DNA from: Streptomyces sp. ISL-1
Lineage (GTDB): Bacteria; Actinomycetota; Actinomycetes; Streptomycetales; Streptomycetaceae
Assembly (NCBI RefSeq): GCF_018614585.1
Contig: NZ_JAGGOI010000017.1
Span: 62,001 to 126,000 of the forward strand
DNA: 64,000 nt
Direction of reading: 5' to 3'
A model generated the notes under the pieces. That model saw only the letters and a list, made by a program, of their open reading frames with translations. It did no database searches and was not told where the DNA came from. Both the position numbers and the translations under genes were made by a program. This document shows, piece by piece, positions 55,403-63,227 of this stretch; within the stretch, counting starts at the first letter, position 1, and the number at the start of each line of letters is the position of its first letter.

Positions 55403-57772
55403 ATGTCGACTCTGCCAACCGCGCGCGGCCGCGCCGCAGCCCTCGCCGCGCTGATCACCGTGAGCGCCTTGTGCGCCGGTGACGCCGTCGCCCGCAGCTT
55501 CCCCTTCGGACCGCACACCCGCAGCGTGAACGACCTCGGCAATCAGTTCGTGCCGTTTCATGCGCATCTGTGGGATCTGCTGCACGGACGGGCCGACGGC
55601 GGACTGCTGCTGAACTGGCAGTCCGGGTACGGCACCAGCTTTCTGCCCGACCTCGGGACCTATCTGACCAGCCCGTACTCGATGCTGGTCGGGCTCTTCC
55701 CACGGGACCGCATCGACCTCGCCGTCTATGTCATCACGCTGCTGAAGATGGCGGCCGCGGCCGCGGCCATGACCTGGCTGCTGCTGTCGCTGCGAGGGGA
55801 CAAGGGCGGGCGCTGGTGGATGGCGGCGGTGCTCGGCGGCTCGTACGCGCTGTGCGGCTGGTCGGTCGTCGAGGCCTCGTACAACCCGATGTGGATGGAC
55901 GGCCTCGTCGCCTTCCCGCTGCTGTGCCTGGTCGGCGAGTGGGCGCGCACGGCACGGCGGCCGGTTCTCGGCCCGGTGGTCGTCGCGGTGGCGTGGATCG
56001 CCAACTTCTACACCGCATACATGGCGACCATCGGGGCCGCACTGGTGCTTGTGGTCCAGCTGCTGCTGCAGGAGCGCGGGGCACGGGACCGGATGCGGGC
56101 GCTCCTGCGGGCCGCCAGGGCCGTACTGCTCGGCATCGCGCTCGCCACGCCCGTCCTGATCCCCGTCTTCCTCGGCTCCAAGCACGCCTATCCGGGGTGG
56201 ACGAAGGAGTTCGCGCCGGCCGGCTGGGCCGATGTGTTCGCCCGCACGCTGCCGGCGACGTACAGCTTCTTCACGCCCGCGGTCTTCCTCGGCAGCGGCG
56301 CACTGTTGCTGGCCTGCACGCTCGCCTTCAACAGCGCGGTACCGCGGCGCGAGCGGTGGGTGTGGACGGGACTCGCGGCGGCGACCCTGGTGTCACTGCA
56401 GTGGGCGCCGACGCATCTGGTGTGGCATGTCTTCGCGACGCCCAACGGCAGCCCGTACCGGCAGACTTTCGTCTTCGCCGGGATACTCGTGATCGCGGCC
56501 TGGATCTGCCTCTCGTACGACTGGCCCGGTCGGCGCGCCCTGCTCGGCGGCGGTGCGGTGGTGGCCGTGATCGCACTCGCCGCCTCCACCAGTGACCTCG
56601 TCACCGCCTGGACCTTCCCGCTGTTCGCGGCCGGGATCGCGGCGGTGGTGGGCGGCCTGCTGCTCGCCCGGCGCGGCAAGTACGCCGTGGTCGCCGCGCT
56701 GCTCCTCAGTGGCGCGCTGGTCGGGCAGGCGGCGGCGACCACCGCGTACGCCGACCGGCAGCGGCTCGGCAGGCTGGACGACTACCCGGCCTGGGGCGAG
56801 GCGCACAGCGAGCGGGCGGCGGCCGTGGCGAAGGCCGACGGCTGGCCGCGCTACCGCACCGATGTGGGCCGCGACCAGATCACCGGCAACGATCCGATCC
56901 TGTTGGGCGGCCAGGGCGGCGGCTATTACAGCAGCCACACACCGGATGTCTTCACGCGCACGATGGCCGCGCTCGGCGCGGGCTGGACATCCAACGGACG
57001 CAGTGTGCAGTCCCTGGACAACCCGGTCACGGACGCGATCTTCGCCGTCGGCGCGCGGGTGCGGACCGCGCCCAGCAACGACCCGGAGGTGACGCGGGCG
57101 GCCGCGACACCCGGGCTGGTGACCGTACGCCCGGCGGGGGCGGAGGCCGCGTACGACTGGAACCCCTTCCGCAACCAGGAACTGCTGCTCGGCTCGGACG
57201 TCTACGGCGATCCGGTGGACGGCTCCTGCCCGGTCGGCACCGAGGTCTTCCTCTGGGCGCCGAACTACACCGGCAAGGCCCGCCTCGGCGACAACGAGCA
57301 GGTGACGCTGCGAGGCGGACAGCCCAAGCGGCGTGCCGCGCTCACCTCGCTCGGCAAGGTGAACTCGCCCGGCGAGAGGGTCGCGTACAGCAAGGACCCC
57401 CGGCGCACGACCCTGGGCTGCCTGGACCACGCCAAGCTGACCGCCGCCGTGGACGGGCTGAAGCGGACCGGCGCGGTGTCGGTCGACGTCACCGACAGCG
57501 GTGTACGAGCCGAGCTACCGCCGGGAGCAACCGGCCGGGCGGTCATCGCCGCGCCCCGGATCGCCGGCTGGAGCTGCAACGGCAAGCCGGCCGACTCCTA
57601 CCAGGGGCTTGTCGCCGTGCCACTGGACGGAAGGACGACGACGGTCGACTGCTCGTTCCGCCCGCCGGGTCTGAAGGCGGGCGCGGCGATCGGGGCCGCG
57701 GGGCTGCTGACGCTCGGGGGCCTCCCCTTGCTGCCCTTGCTGCGGTCGCGCCTTCGCCGCCGCCCCGCGTAG
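55403..57772 (+). CDS. YfhO-type multi-pass membrane protein
   Basis: 789 aa from ATG 55403. N-terminal half with about 12-13 helices and the loop NDLGNQFVPFHAHLWDLLHG, LLNWQSGYGTSFLPDLGTYL, which fits YfhO/GT-C-like proteins where an acidic pair after helix 1 binds polyprenyl-phosphate sugar. Extracytoplasmic C-terminal half (about 440-760) is beta-rich with YRTDVGRDQITGNDPILLGG, then a final helix and an Arg-rich end. Divergent from the GtrB gene, so these may form one surface glycosylation system: sugar loaded, flipped and transferred outside. Confidence 0.82.
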   Translation: MSTLPTARGRAAALAALITVSALCAGDAVARSFPFGPHTRSVNDLGNQFVPFHAHLWDLLHGRADGGLLLNWQSGYGTSFLPDLGTYLTSPYSMLVGLFPRDRIDLAVYVITLLKMAAAAAAMTWLLLSLRGDKGGRWWMAAVLGGSYALCGWSVVEASYNPMWMDGLVAFPLLCLVGEWARTARRPVLGPVVVAVAWIANFYTAYMATIGAALVLVVQLLLQERGARDRMRALLRAARAVLLGIALATPVLIPVFLGSKHAYPGWTKEFAPAGWADVFARTLPATYSFFTPAVFLGSGALLLACTLAFNSAVPRRERWVWTGLAAATLVSLQWAPTHLVWHVFATPNGSPYRQTFVFAGILVIAAWICLSYDWPGRRALLGGGAVVAVIALAASTSDLVTAWTFPLFAAGIAAVVGGLLLARRGKYAVVAALLLSGALVGQAAATTAYADRQRLGRLDDYPAWGEAHSERAAAVAKADGWPRYRTDVGRDQITGNDPILLGGQGGGYYSSHTPDVFTRTMAALGAGWTSNGRSVQSLDNPVTDAIFAVGARVRTAPSNDPEVTRAAATPGLVTVRPAGAEAAYDWNPFRNQELLLGSDVYGDPVDGSCPVGTEVFLWAPNYTGKARLGDNEQVTLRGGQPKRRAALTSLGKVNSPGERVAYSKDPRRTTLGCLDHAKLTAAVDGLKRTGAVSVDVTDSGVRAELPPGATGRAVIAAPRIAGWSCNGKPADSYQGLVAVPLDGRTTTVDCSFRPPGLKAGAAIGAAGLLTLGGLPLLPLLRSRLRRRPA

Positions 57773-57793
57773 CGATCCGGGGCGGGCGGGGCA

Positions 57794-57842
57794 GACGGGC
57801 GGGCCGGGCGGGCGCGCGCCGGACGGGCGGGCCGGGCGGGCG
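57794..57842. repeat. Direct 21-bp GC repeat
   Basis: GACGGGCGGGCCGGGCGGGC plus one more base occurs at 57794 and again at 57822, 28 bp apart, in a GC-only stretch just after the YfhO gene. Confidence 0.8.
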
Positions 57843-58049
57843 GGCCGGACGAGGGGCCGAGCGGACAAACGGGCGCATCCAGCCCCTCCGGCGCCTCGGA
57901 ACCGGGGAACGTGGCGGAGCCACGCAAGCGGGACGCGGGATTCCGTCGTAACTACTTCACACTTCCGTCGCCGCAGGGCCGTCAGGACTTCATCTGCGCA
58001 GCATCCCGCCTTGGCCCGCGCGGCGGCGCTCCCGCGTAATTTCCCCGGC

Positions 58050-58979
58050 ATGCCCTCTCTCCTTCGGAACCGGCTGGCGAAGTGGATCCTGAGCCCGGCC
58101 GACACCATGATCGAACGGCGCATCGAGCAGCATGTGAAGCGTGCCACGCAGGCCTTGCAGGCCGATCTCGACGCCGTCCACCAAAAAGTGGCCGCACTGC
58201 AGAATCCGCAGTACGGACTCGGCCTGCTCGTCAACGGGACAGGTCGAAGCGGCCACCGAACGCCCACCCCCGCCCAGATCGACACCCTCGCGCGCCAGAT
58301 CCAGGGCGTGGCGGACGGCAGTGAACACGCTCTGCGCAATGTGACCGTCGCCTATCGCACGGTGATAGCCCTGGAGTCACTCGGCGTGGGCCGACTGGCC
58401 GGGTCCACCTCCAACGTGTGCGGAAAGCTCGCCACAGTGCCACTGCTCTCCCCGCCGAACGGCAATGTCCTCGAAATCGGCACCCTGTACGGGATGTTCG
58501 CCGCGGGACTGCTGCGGATGCTGCACAGGGCCGGGGCAGAACCCCATCTGACGATCGTCGATCCGCTGGCCGGCGCGCAGCTGCAGCCCGGTGCCTCCCA
58601 GCAGGGCGCGGACCCCACCGGCACGCCGGTGCGCGAGGACGTCGTACGCGCCAACCTGGCACTCGGCGGCGTCGGTTCGGTGATCGACGCGCGAATCCAG
58701 CAGGGCTTCTCCGGTGATCCGGAGGTGCGCGCCGCCGTCTCCGACCGGGAGTACGGGGTGATCGTGGTGGACGGCGATCACTCCATGGAGGGGGTGCGGG
58801 CCGATCTGGAATGGGTCGAGGAGATCGTGGCCCCGGGCGGGATCGTGGTGCTCGACGACTACGGCGACAAGGCCTGGCCCGGGGTGCAGGACGCCCTGGA
58901 CAAGCATCTGGCCGGCGGGACTTCGCGGCTGACCATGCTGGGGCGGGTGTCCACCTCGGCGTATCTGCGCGCGAGCTGA
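58050..58979 (+). CDS. Class I SAM-dependent methyltransferase (Methyltransf_24-like)
   Basis: 309 aa from ATG 58050; no strong ribosome site. An N-terminal helical coiled coil (ERRIEQHVKRATQALQADLD) precedes the methyltransferase domain: LLSPPNGNVLEIGTLYGMFA (motif I), HLTIVDPLAGAQL, GVIVVDGDHSMEGVRADLEW and GIVVLDDYGDKAWPGVQDAL. Such enzymes are found in glycan or polyketide clusters; the setting beside the glycosylation genes suggests methylation of a surface sugar, which is inference. Confidence 0.75.
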   Translation: MPSLLRNRLAKWILSPADTMIERRIEQHVKRATQALQADLDAVHQKVAALQNPQYGLGLLVNGTGRSGHRTPTPAQIDTLARQIQGVADGSEHALRNVTVAYRTVIALESLGVGRLAGSTSNVCGKLATVPLLSPPNGNVLEIGTLYGMFAAGLLRMLHRAGAEPHLTIVDPLAGAQLQPGASQQGADPTGTPVREDVVRANLALGGVGSVIDARIQQGFSGDPEVRAAVSDREYGVIVVDGDHSMEGVRADLEWVEEIVAPGGIVVLDDYGDKAWPGVQDALDKHLAGGTSRLTMLGRVSTSAYLRAS

Positions 58980-59087
58980 CCGTTCGGGGACCGTTTCGGG
59001 GTCACCCGCTGTGGAACTGCCGCTGCCGGTCGAGCGCACGTCGCCGCCCGGGCGACTGCCGGAAGACCCATGTCGTCCATACACGGA

Positions 59088-59118
59088 GAAGCCCCAGCCG
59101 CATGTCGGCTGGGGCTTC
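59088..59118. terminator. Terminator between methyltransferase and the toxin/immunity block
   Basis: Perfect 12-bp arms GAAGCCCCAGCC and GGCTGGGGCTTC around a 7-nt loop between converging genes. Marks the left edge of the lower-GC block. Confidence 0.85.
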
Positions 59119-59146
59119 CCCTCGGTTATCGACAGAGTCGACGCAT

Positions 59147-59533
59147 TCAGGCGCTCTCTCGCCCGGACCCGGTCTCGGAAGAGATCCAGAGATCGTCGTC
59201 CGCGTCCAGGGTCCCGTCGTCGGCGATGAAGAAGACTCCGGTCCTGAAGAAGTTCCGGAACGCGTTCACCATCTGCTCGACGCTGTCATACGCCATTCTC
59301 GACTCACCGCCGATCACGACGCTGGCCACGCGCGACGATGGCGATCGTGCCTCGTACACAGCCGCGTAGAAATCGCCACCGCCGGTTCCGAGCAGCGGAA
59401 TCCATCGATCTCCGAGAACGGGGTCTCCGTCGCCGTACAACGCCTTCACACCGGCAGCATCGCGCACTGACAGCGGTTCGTACCCCGGAATCAGAGCAGC
59501 GTCGTCCTGGACCTGGCCCGGCCGATAGCTCAC
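59147..59533 (-). CDS. SMI1/KNR4 (SUKH)-like immunity protein, short form
   Basis: 128 aa from GTG 59533, which overlaps the stop of the upstream frame (GTGA). Contains LIPGYEPLSVRDAAGVKAL, DRWIPLLGTGGGDFYAAVYE, SVVIGGESRMAYDSVEQMVN and AFRNFFRTGVFF, which match the C-terminal two thirds of SUKH proteins. The usual N-terminal LxxPLPxDLxxSLRRHDG part is missing. Either a short family member or one that lost its front by recombination; the coupled upstream frame would then be foreign sequence. Presumed cytosolic binder of a toxin domain. Confidence 0.65.
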   Translation of the reverse strand: MSYRPGQVQDDAALIPGYEPLSVRDAAGVKALYGDGDPVLGDRWIPLLGTGGGDFYAAVYEARSPSSRVASVVIGGESRMAYDSVEQMVNAFRNFFRTGVFFIADDGTLDADDDLWISSETGSGRESA

Positions 59534-59742
59534 ACCGCCCCTCCACGTGCCTTTGCCCCGCCGAGCCACAGCTCGACGGGGCAAAGTGACAGGACCCGCT
59601 TGTACTGCGTGAGCAGGCCGCGCAGGCGCTCGGCCGGGATTTCCCAGCCGAGCGTCTTTCGTGGTCGGAAGCTGGTCGGGGTGCGGGTACTGGGCGAAGG
59701 CCGAGTGACCCGTCCCCAGCACGCGGAAAAGTCCCGCCGCAA
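59530..59742 (-). CDS. Hypothetical frame coupled to the SUKH gene
   Basis: 70 codons from ATG 59742, ending in the GTGTGA that also gives the next start. The second half reads LGWEIPAERLRGLLTQYKRV and LSLCPVELWLGGAKARGG, which looks like real protein. The first half is Arg/Ser/Thr-rich and overlaps a sequence duplicated at 60.4 kb. It may be the end of a lost larger protein. No family recognised; could be a remnant. Confidence 0.35.
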   Translation of the reverse strand: MRRDFSACWGRVTRPSPSTRTPTSFRPRKTLGWEIPAERLRGLLTQYKRVLSLCPVELWLGGAKARGGAV

Positions 59743-59793
59743 CTCGCTACGACGGGACGTTTCTGTTGAAGGTGGAATTCCGGTTGGTCAGAT

Positions 59794-60255
59794 TCACAGC
59801 TCGTCAAAAGCCGCGCGCCACGGGCCCAAACCGTGCAACCCCCGGAGGGCAGTTTCGATGACCGCCGGAGAGAACGACTTCTGAAGCTTCAGGGTCGCCG
59901 CCTCTTCCGGGGAAATCACTTCCCCCACTTTGCCGTGAATGTCCTGGCGACGGTATTCGCCCGGCGGCTCCACCCAGACCTTGTAGGCGGGCACGGGAAT
60001 GGCGGAGGAAATCTCACGATTCCCCAGAACGCGCCACACGCCCTCCTTGAGCCGCAGATCCATCGTCTCCGCGAGGAAGATCGGGTCGTCGAGCTTCAGC
60101 TTTTCGACCTCGACGGCGTCGCCGGCGCCCAGCAGCGCGGAAAATACAGCAAGCAGAACGTTCCCGCGCGACTTCTCCACGATCTGGGCGACGGCAATAT
60201 TCTCATCGCCCACAGGAACGACGAGAACGTCACCCTTATCGCATTTCTTTGGCAT
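59794..60255 (-). CDS. Imm26-family immunity protein
   Basis: 153 aa from ATG 60255 with GGAGG about 8 nt upstream. The beginning CDKGDVLVVPVGDENIAVAQ and IVEKSRGNVLLAVFSALLGA, then LKLDDPIFLAETMDLRLKEG and WRVLGNREISSAIPVPAYKV, match Imm26 proteins as I recall them: a beta-rich domain beginning with a GD-x-(F/V)-x(I/V)PL strand. Predicted to neutralise a polymorphic toxin tip in the cytoplasm. The start overlaps the end of a toxin-like tail (60236). A broken copy of its 3' end lies upstream. Confidence 0.7.
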   Translation of the reverse strand: MPKKCDKGDVLVVPVGDENIAVAQIVEKSRGNVLLAVFSALLGAGDAVEVEKLKLDDPIFLAETMDLRLKEGVWRVLGNREISSAIPVPAYKVWVEPPGEYRRQDIHGKVGEVISPEEAATLKLQKSFSPAVIETALRGLHGLGPWRAAFDEL

Positions 60256-60340
60256 AGATTGCCTCCGGCTGCCCCGAGTCGGGCATAATGGTCGGCACGG
60301 TGTGCCCGGTCTTGCTGTGTTTAGCGGTCTCGATGGGCGT
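60236..60340 (-). pseudogene. Toxin-tail-like remnant upstream of Imm26
   Basis: The last about 35 codons before a TAA at 60236-60238 read LKTPIETAKHSKTGHTVPTI and MPDSGQPEAIYAKEMR and overlap the Imm26 start by 20 bp, the spacing expected for a toxin end followed by its immunity gene. Upstream of about 60345 the frame runs into the duplicated Imm26 3' sequence, so whatever toxin was here has been cut off. Function cannot be inferred. Confidence 0.4.
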
Positions 60341-60352
60341 CTTAAGCCCTGG

Positions 60353-60505
60353 TCTGGGTGCGGGGACTGGGCGAAAGCCGACTGGCCCGCCCCAAGCCCG
60401 TTGAAGGGGAATTCCGGTTGGCCCAGATCGCCAGCTCGTCAAAAGCCGCGCACCACGGGCCGAAACCGTGCAACCCCCAGGGCAGTTTCGATGACGTCTG
60501 AGAGA
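60353..60505 (-). repeat. Decayed duplicate of the Imm26 gene end and downstream DNA
   Basis: Shares GGAATTCCGGTTGG, CAGCTCGTCAAAAGCCGCGC (one base different), CACGGGCC, AAACCGTGCAACCCCC and GGCAGTTTCGATGAC with 59682-59868, in the same order. The copy lacks about 35 bp between its two parts and has substitutions that close the frame. A partial direct repeat flanking the intact Imm26 gene. Confidence 0.85.
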
Positions 60506-60557
60506 ACTTAGACGGCAGCAGCGGATTGCTGCTGACCTGCCATCCAGGGAAGATGAG

Positions 60558-61031
60558 CTACCCCCCTTGGGAGCCCTCCAAGAATCTCAGCACGCCCCTC
60601 AGTGGAACTCCGATGTCGCGACGATCGATCCCAGCCCCCTCAAGGTGCACGAGAATACACGCCTCTTCGGCGCGATTCGGGAAGTCCCGTACGAAAGCCG
60701 AAACACACGAGTCGAGGGTGTCTAGTGCGTAGCCCTCAATTTCTTCATCGCTGGGGTCAGCAACCGCACTGTTAGCGCTGATCGGCGCCGCTGCCAGGAT
60801 GACTCCAGGAGCCCCGTCTTCTCGATGATTTACGAGGACCTGCACTTTTCCGATCTGCGGAGAACCTCCATATCGCTCGTGAGCGAGGGGAGAATTCAGG
60901 ACTGCGGCATCACAATCCCAACCAGTTCCCGACACCGAGCCCATACGAAACTCAATTCCGGGGATATGGCCCAGCATTTGCTGGCACTCTTGGATGAGCC
61001 TATCCGATGACGCTGCCATCACGTACTTCAT
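60558..61031 (-). CDS. Hypothetical protein in the toxin/immunity block
   Basis: 157 aa from ATG 61031 (in-frame ATGs lie up to 9 nt upstream). Starts MKYVMAASSDRLIQECQQML, continues DCDAAVLNSPLAHERYGG and VNHREDGAPGVILAAAPISA, and has an acidic C-terminal half with DTLDSCVSAFVRDFPNRAEE. An alpha/beta protein without secretion signal. The AVLNS and GVILAAAP segments vaguely recall macro-domain loops, too weak to claim. By position and size it may be an immunity protein. Confidence 0.5.
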   Translation of the reverse strand: MKYVMAASSDRLIQECQQMLGHIPGIEFRMGSVSGTGWDCDAAVLNSPLAHERYGGSPQIGKVQVLVNHREDGAPGVILAAAPISANSAVADPSDEEIEGYALDTLDSCVSAFVRDFPNRAEEACILVHLEGAGIDRRDIGVPLRGVLRFLEGSQGG

Positions 61032-61036
61032 CGTCA

Positions 61037-61279
61037 TCACCCACAGCTCATGGTCAACATTATTTGAGGCCTACTCAACTTCGAGAGCCGATCGCCCTGG
61101 AGTGCGACTCCACCATCAACGACATCTGCCGTGTAGGCCATTCTTGCAGATTCGGGGAGAGCTGACGGATTCCCTTTTGTGCGGATCATAGTGCAGGAGC
61201 CCTCTGCAGGGCAGGCGCACTCAGCACGGACAACGACGACCCGCCCATCACAGCCACCGTCCGCTGACGTTGCCGTCAC
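61037..61279 (-). CDS. Doubtful small frame, possible toxin remnant
   Basis: 80 codons from GTG 61279, placed 20 bp past a terminator. Reads VRAECACPAEGSCTMIRTKG, then ESARMAYTADVVDGGVAL. It has mixed composition unlike the GC-driven false frames elsewhere, but no good ribosome site. Nothing else is seen in the 350-bp stretch 61041-61393 apart from the terminator. Confidence 0.25.
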   Translation of the reverse strand: MTATSADGGCDGRVVVVRAECACPAEGSCTMIRTKGNPSALPESARMAYTADVVDGGVALQGDRLSKLSRPQIMLTMSCG

Positions 61280-61298
61280 CGTTGCCGCCAGAACACCA

Positions 61299-61335
61299 AA
61301 GGCCCCCTTCGCAGCAGCAATGCGGAGGGGGCCTT
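61299..61335 (-). terminator. Terminator after the SUKH gene
   Basis: Arms AAGGCCCCCTTCGCA and TGCGGAGGGGGCCTT with one mismatch around a 7-nt loop, 59 bp past the stop of the gene at 61394. Confidence 0.8.
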
Positions 61336-61393
61336 CAATTATGCAGCCGAGAGAATCAGTCTGCCCATCAATACGGGCAGAATCTATCGACGC

Positions 61394-61876
61394 CTATGCG
61401 AGTGAACCGCAAGCAACTAGCTGCGCGAGAAACTCAGCAAAAGAATGAGCCGCGCGGCGAGGAATGCGGTCTTCATCGATGTAGGCGACGGCTGGTTCGC
61501 CCTCAGGGCCACACTCGGAATAGTCGAGCATCACGGTGTCATGACCAGCAGAAGGCGTATCGCAAATCACTACCCCGATATCTGGATACTCCCACTCCGA
61601 AATCAGGTACGAGCTGCCCCCACCGGATGAGGAGTCGATTCCCCAGGCTCCGCCGATTCCCCGAATCCCGCTGATCTCGAAGTGATCGTCGGCCCACGAC
61701 GTCGGAAACGTCGTGGGGCAGCAGCGGCGCCGCGGGGTCCCTCCGTTCCGCTGGAGCAACACTTCAACGTAGCTGCGGGGCAGGCGCACGCCAAGATCTT
61801 CCTCGGCTCGACGGATCATGTCGTCGTCGAGGGGAGGTCCGGTGTAGTAGTCGCTATCCTCGAATAGCTCCGCCAT
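61394..61876 (-). CDS. SMI1/KNR4 (SUKH) family immunity protein
   Basis: 160 aa from ATG 61876. Family signature MIRRAEEDLGVRLPRSYVEV followed by LLQRNGGTP, the start of the SUKH fold. Then EISGIRGIGGAWGID, GGGSSYLISEWEYPDIGVVI, DTVMLDYSECGPEGEPAVAY and SFAEFLAQLVACG, the C-terminal helix. Full length for SUKH-1 proteins, which bind and block diverse nuclease-type toxin domains. In a minus-strand run with the genes at 61919, 62238 and 62646. Confidence 0.85.
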   Translation of the reverse strand: MAELFEDSDYYTGPPLDDDMIRRAEEDLGVRLPRSYVEVLLQRNGGTPRRRCCPTTFPTSWADDHFEISGIRGIGGAWGIDSSSGGGSSYLISEWEYPDIGVVICDTPSAGHDTVMLDYSECGPEGEPAVAYIDEDRIPRRAAHSFAEFLAQLVACGSLA

Positions 61877-61918
61877 CAGAAACCTCCCGTATGCCCAGTG
61901 TCGGCATGGACCTGTCTA

Positions 61919-62221
61919 TCAATAAGCTGCATGAGCCCACGATCTTGATGATGGTGTCATGTATAGCCAGTCGGAGTCTCGCTCAGTCCAGCCGCCTGAT
62001 TGGCCAGCCTGAAGTATTTGGGCCGACTTTGACGGCGAGTCAACACCAAAAATGATTACCTTTAACTCATTCGACTTATCAGCCTTCCCGACAATCTGCA
62101 TATCATCGTCGATATCCCGGAAGTAGGCGCGACCACCATTGCGACCTCGCAGGACGAAGGGCGCCACGCCGAAAGGAAACTCAGCGTGACGCCCTCGCAA
62201 CCTACCGGACTGACCTGCCAT
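61919..62221 (-). CDS. Hypothetical protein with a TTA codon
   Basis: 100 aa from ATG 62221. Reads RLRGRHAEFPFGVAPFVLRG, RAYFRDIDDDMQIVGKADKS and NELKVIIFGVDSPSKSAQIL. Beta-rich and charged, no signal peptide. Leu53 is encoded by TTA (62063-62065), making it bldA-dependent. Position between a candidate immunity gene and a SUKH gene suggests it is another toxin-tip or immunity fragment. No family recognised. Confidence 0.45.
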   Translation of the reverse strand: MAGQSGRLRGRHAEFPFGVAPFVLRGRNGGRAYFRDIDDDMQIVGKADKSNELKVIIFGVDSPSKSAQILQAGQSGGWTERDSDWLYMTPSSRSWAHAAY

Positions 62222-62237
62222 CGTCAGGAACTGTGGA

Positions 62238-62639
62238 TTACCACGATTCGTCGCCAGTCAGAACGATCATTACCTCATCGGGCTCATCGGTACCGTCTCC
62301 GTAGACGTCGACTCGATTTTCTACATTCGGAACGGGAATCAGCAACCTCACCGATTCATTCGGATCCGAAATCTCAAGAGACGCCTGAGAAAGTACCAAT
62401 TTTCCCGAGTACACAAGGATTTTGTCGCCCGGCTGGTAAGGCCCTTGCACGCATTGGACTGACGCTGGACCACTGGCAGTTTGCTGAATCGAGATGAACA
62501 GGGAGTCCGCACCACCGTGAACAACATCGGTCGAAGGGTCCCAACTTTCATGCGTGTCAACGCTCCCGGGTGCGGCAGCAACAACGAGGCCATGCGCAAA
62601 TCTCGTCGTACACGAGGCGAAGAGCATCATTGAATCCAC
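62238..62639 (-). CDS. Candidate immunity protein for the adjacent toxin tip (weakly ComJ-like)
   Basis: 133 aa from GTG 62639, 6 nt after the toxin stop. Contains TRFAHGLVVAAAPGSVDTHE, WDPSTDVVHGGADSLFISIQ, GKLVLSQASLEISDPNESVR and a short acidic end. The order aromatic-H-x-hydrophobic stretch, Trp, then GGADSLxI resembles ComJ nuclease inhibitors; similarity is weak and only from memory. Tight coupling to the toxin-like gene is the main argument for immunity function. Confidence 0.55.
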   Translation of the reverse strand: MDSMMLFASCTTRFAHGLVVAAAPGSVDTHESWDPSTDVVHGGADSLFISIQQTASGPASVQCVQGPYQPGDKILVYSGKLVLSQASLEISDPNESVRLLIPVPNVENRVDVYGDGTDEPDEVMIVLTGDESW

Positions 62640-62645
62640 CTGCCG

Positions 62646-63059
62646 TCATGGTTTCCACACCGGGAAGTCATAGTACTCCTTGAGTAGCGTGCGCACGATC
62701 CCGCCCTGCTGCTTGGAACATGCCTTGCAGTGCGGATATAGAGTCCACGGACCGTTGGGAGCGAGCTTATTCGGTGGATTATGGTCACCAGTCCAGTGGC
62801 CGTCCTTGTACCCCAATTTGGTCGCCCCGCATGAAGCGCAGCCATTTCGGTCACCGAACTCGTTCATCATCCGCTGCTCGTGAGCCAGGACAATATCACC
62901 GCGTTCAGCGGTCACTCCATCTGCTTTCTGTCCCTTAATGGCAGGCATCTCTTTGCCGGCGCCCGCAGGTCTAAGGCTTCCGTAAGTTCCACTTACGTCA
63001 CTGCCACCACAATTATGAACGAGGACTGGAGTGGCCCCAGCCAGCACATAGTACGTGTG
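62646..63059 (-). CDS. Orphan polymorphic-toxin tip: HINT tail plus HNH-like nuclease domain
   Basis: The frame is open from a TAG at 63060-63062 and has no conventional start before GTG 63047. It begins HTYYVLAGATPVLVHNCGG, the C-terminal end of pretoxin HINT domains, where autoproteolysis releases the toxin after HN. The following about 115 residues have CASCG, GHWTGDHNPPNKL and LYPHCKACSKQQGG: two CxxC pairs around a DHxPP motif, consistent with a zinc-supported HNH/treble-clef nuclease. The carrier (secretion, repeats, rest of HINT) is absent. Either silent cassette or remnant. Confidence 0.75.
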   Translation of the reverse strand, partial: HTYYVLAGATPVLVHNCGGSDVSGTYGSLRPAGAGKEMPAIKGQKADGVTAERGDIVLAHEQRMMNEFGDRNGCASCGATKLGYKDGHWTGDHNPPNKLAPNGPWTLYPHCKACSKQQGGIVRTLLKEYYDFPVWKP

Positions 63060-63227
63060 CTACGCGACCCCTCCCTACCTGCTTCTTCGCAGGTCAGCGC
63101 GTGATTCGCGTTCCGCTGGCCTCCGTGGTTATGCGGGGAAATCCGTGGGTGTTGCCGTCGCTACTGCCATTAACGGCTCGGGGCACACGGTTGTGCCGCC
63201 GCTGCCTGGTGTCGGTGCAGCGGGACT

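Noticed and set aside
62238-62639. Firm ComJ annotation
   Set aside because: Similarity is only a loose motif order recalled from memory; kept as a candidate immunity gene.
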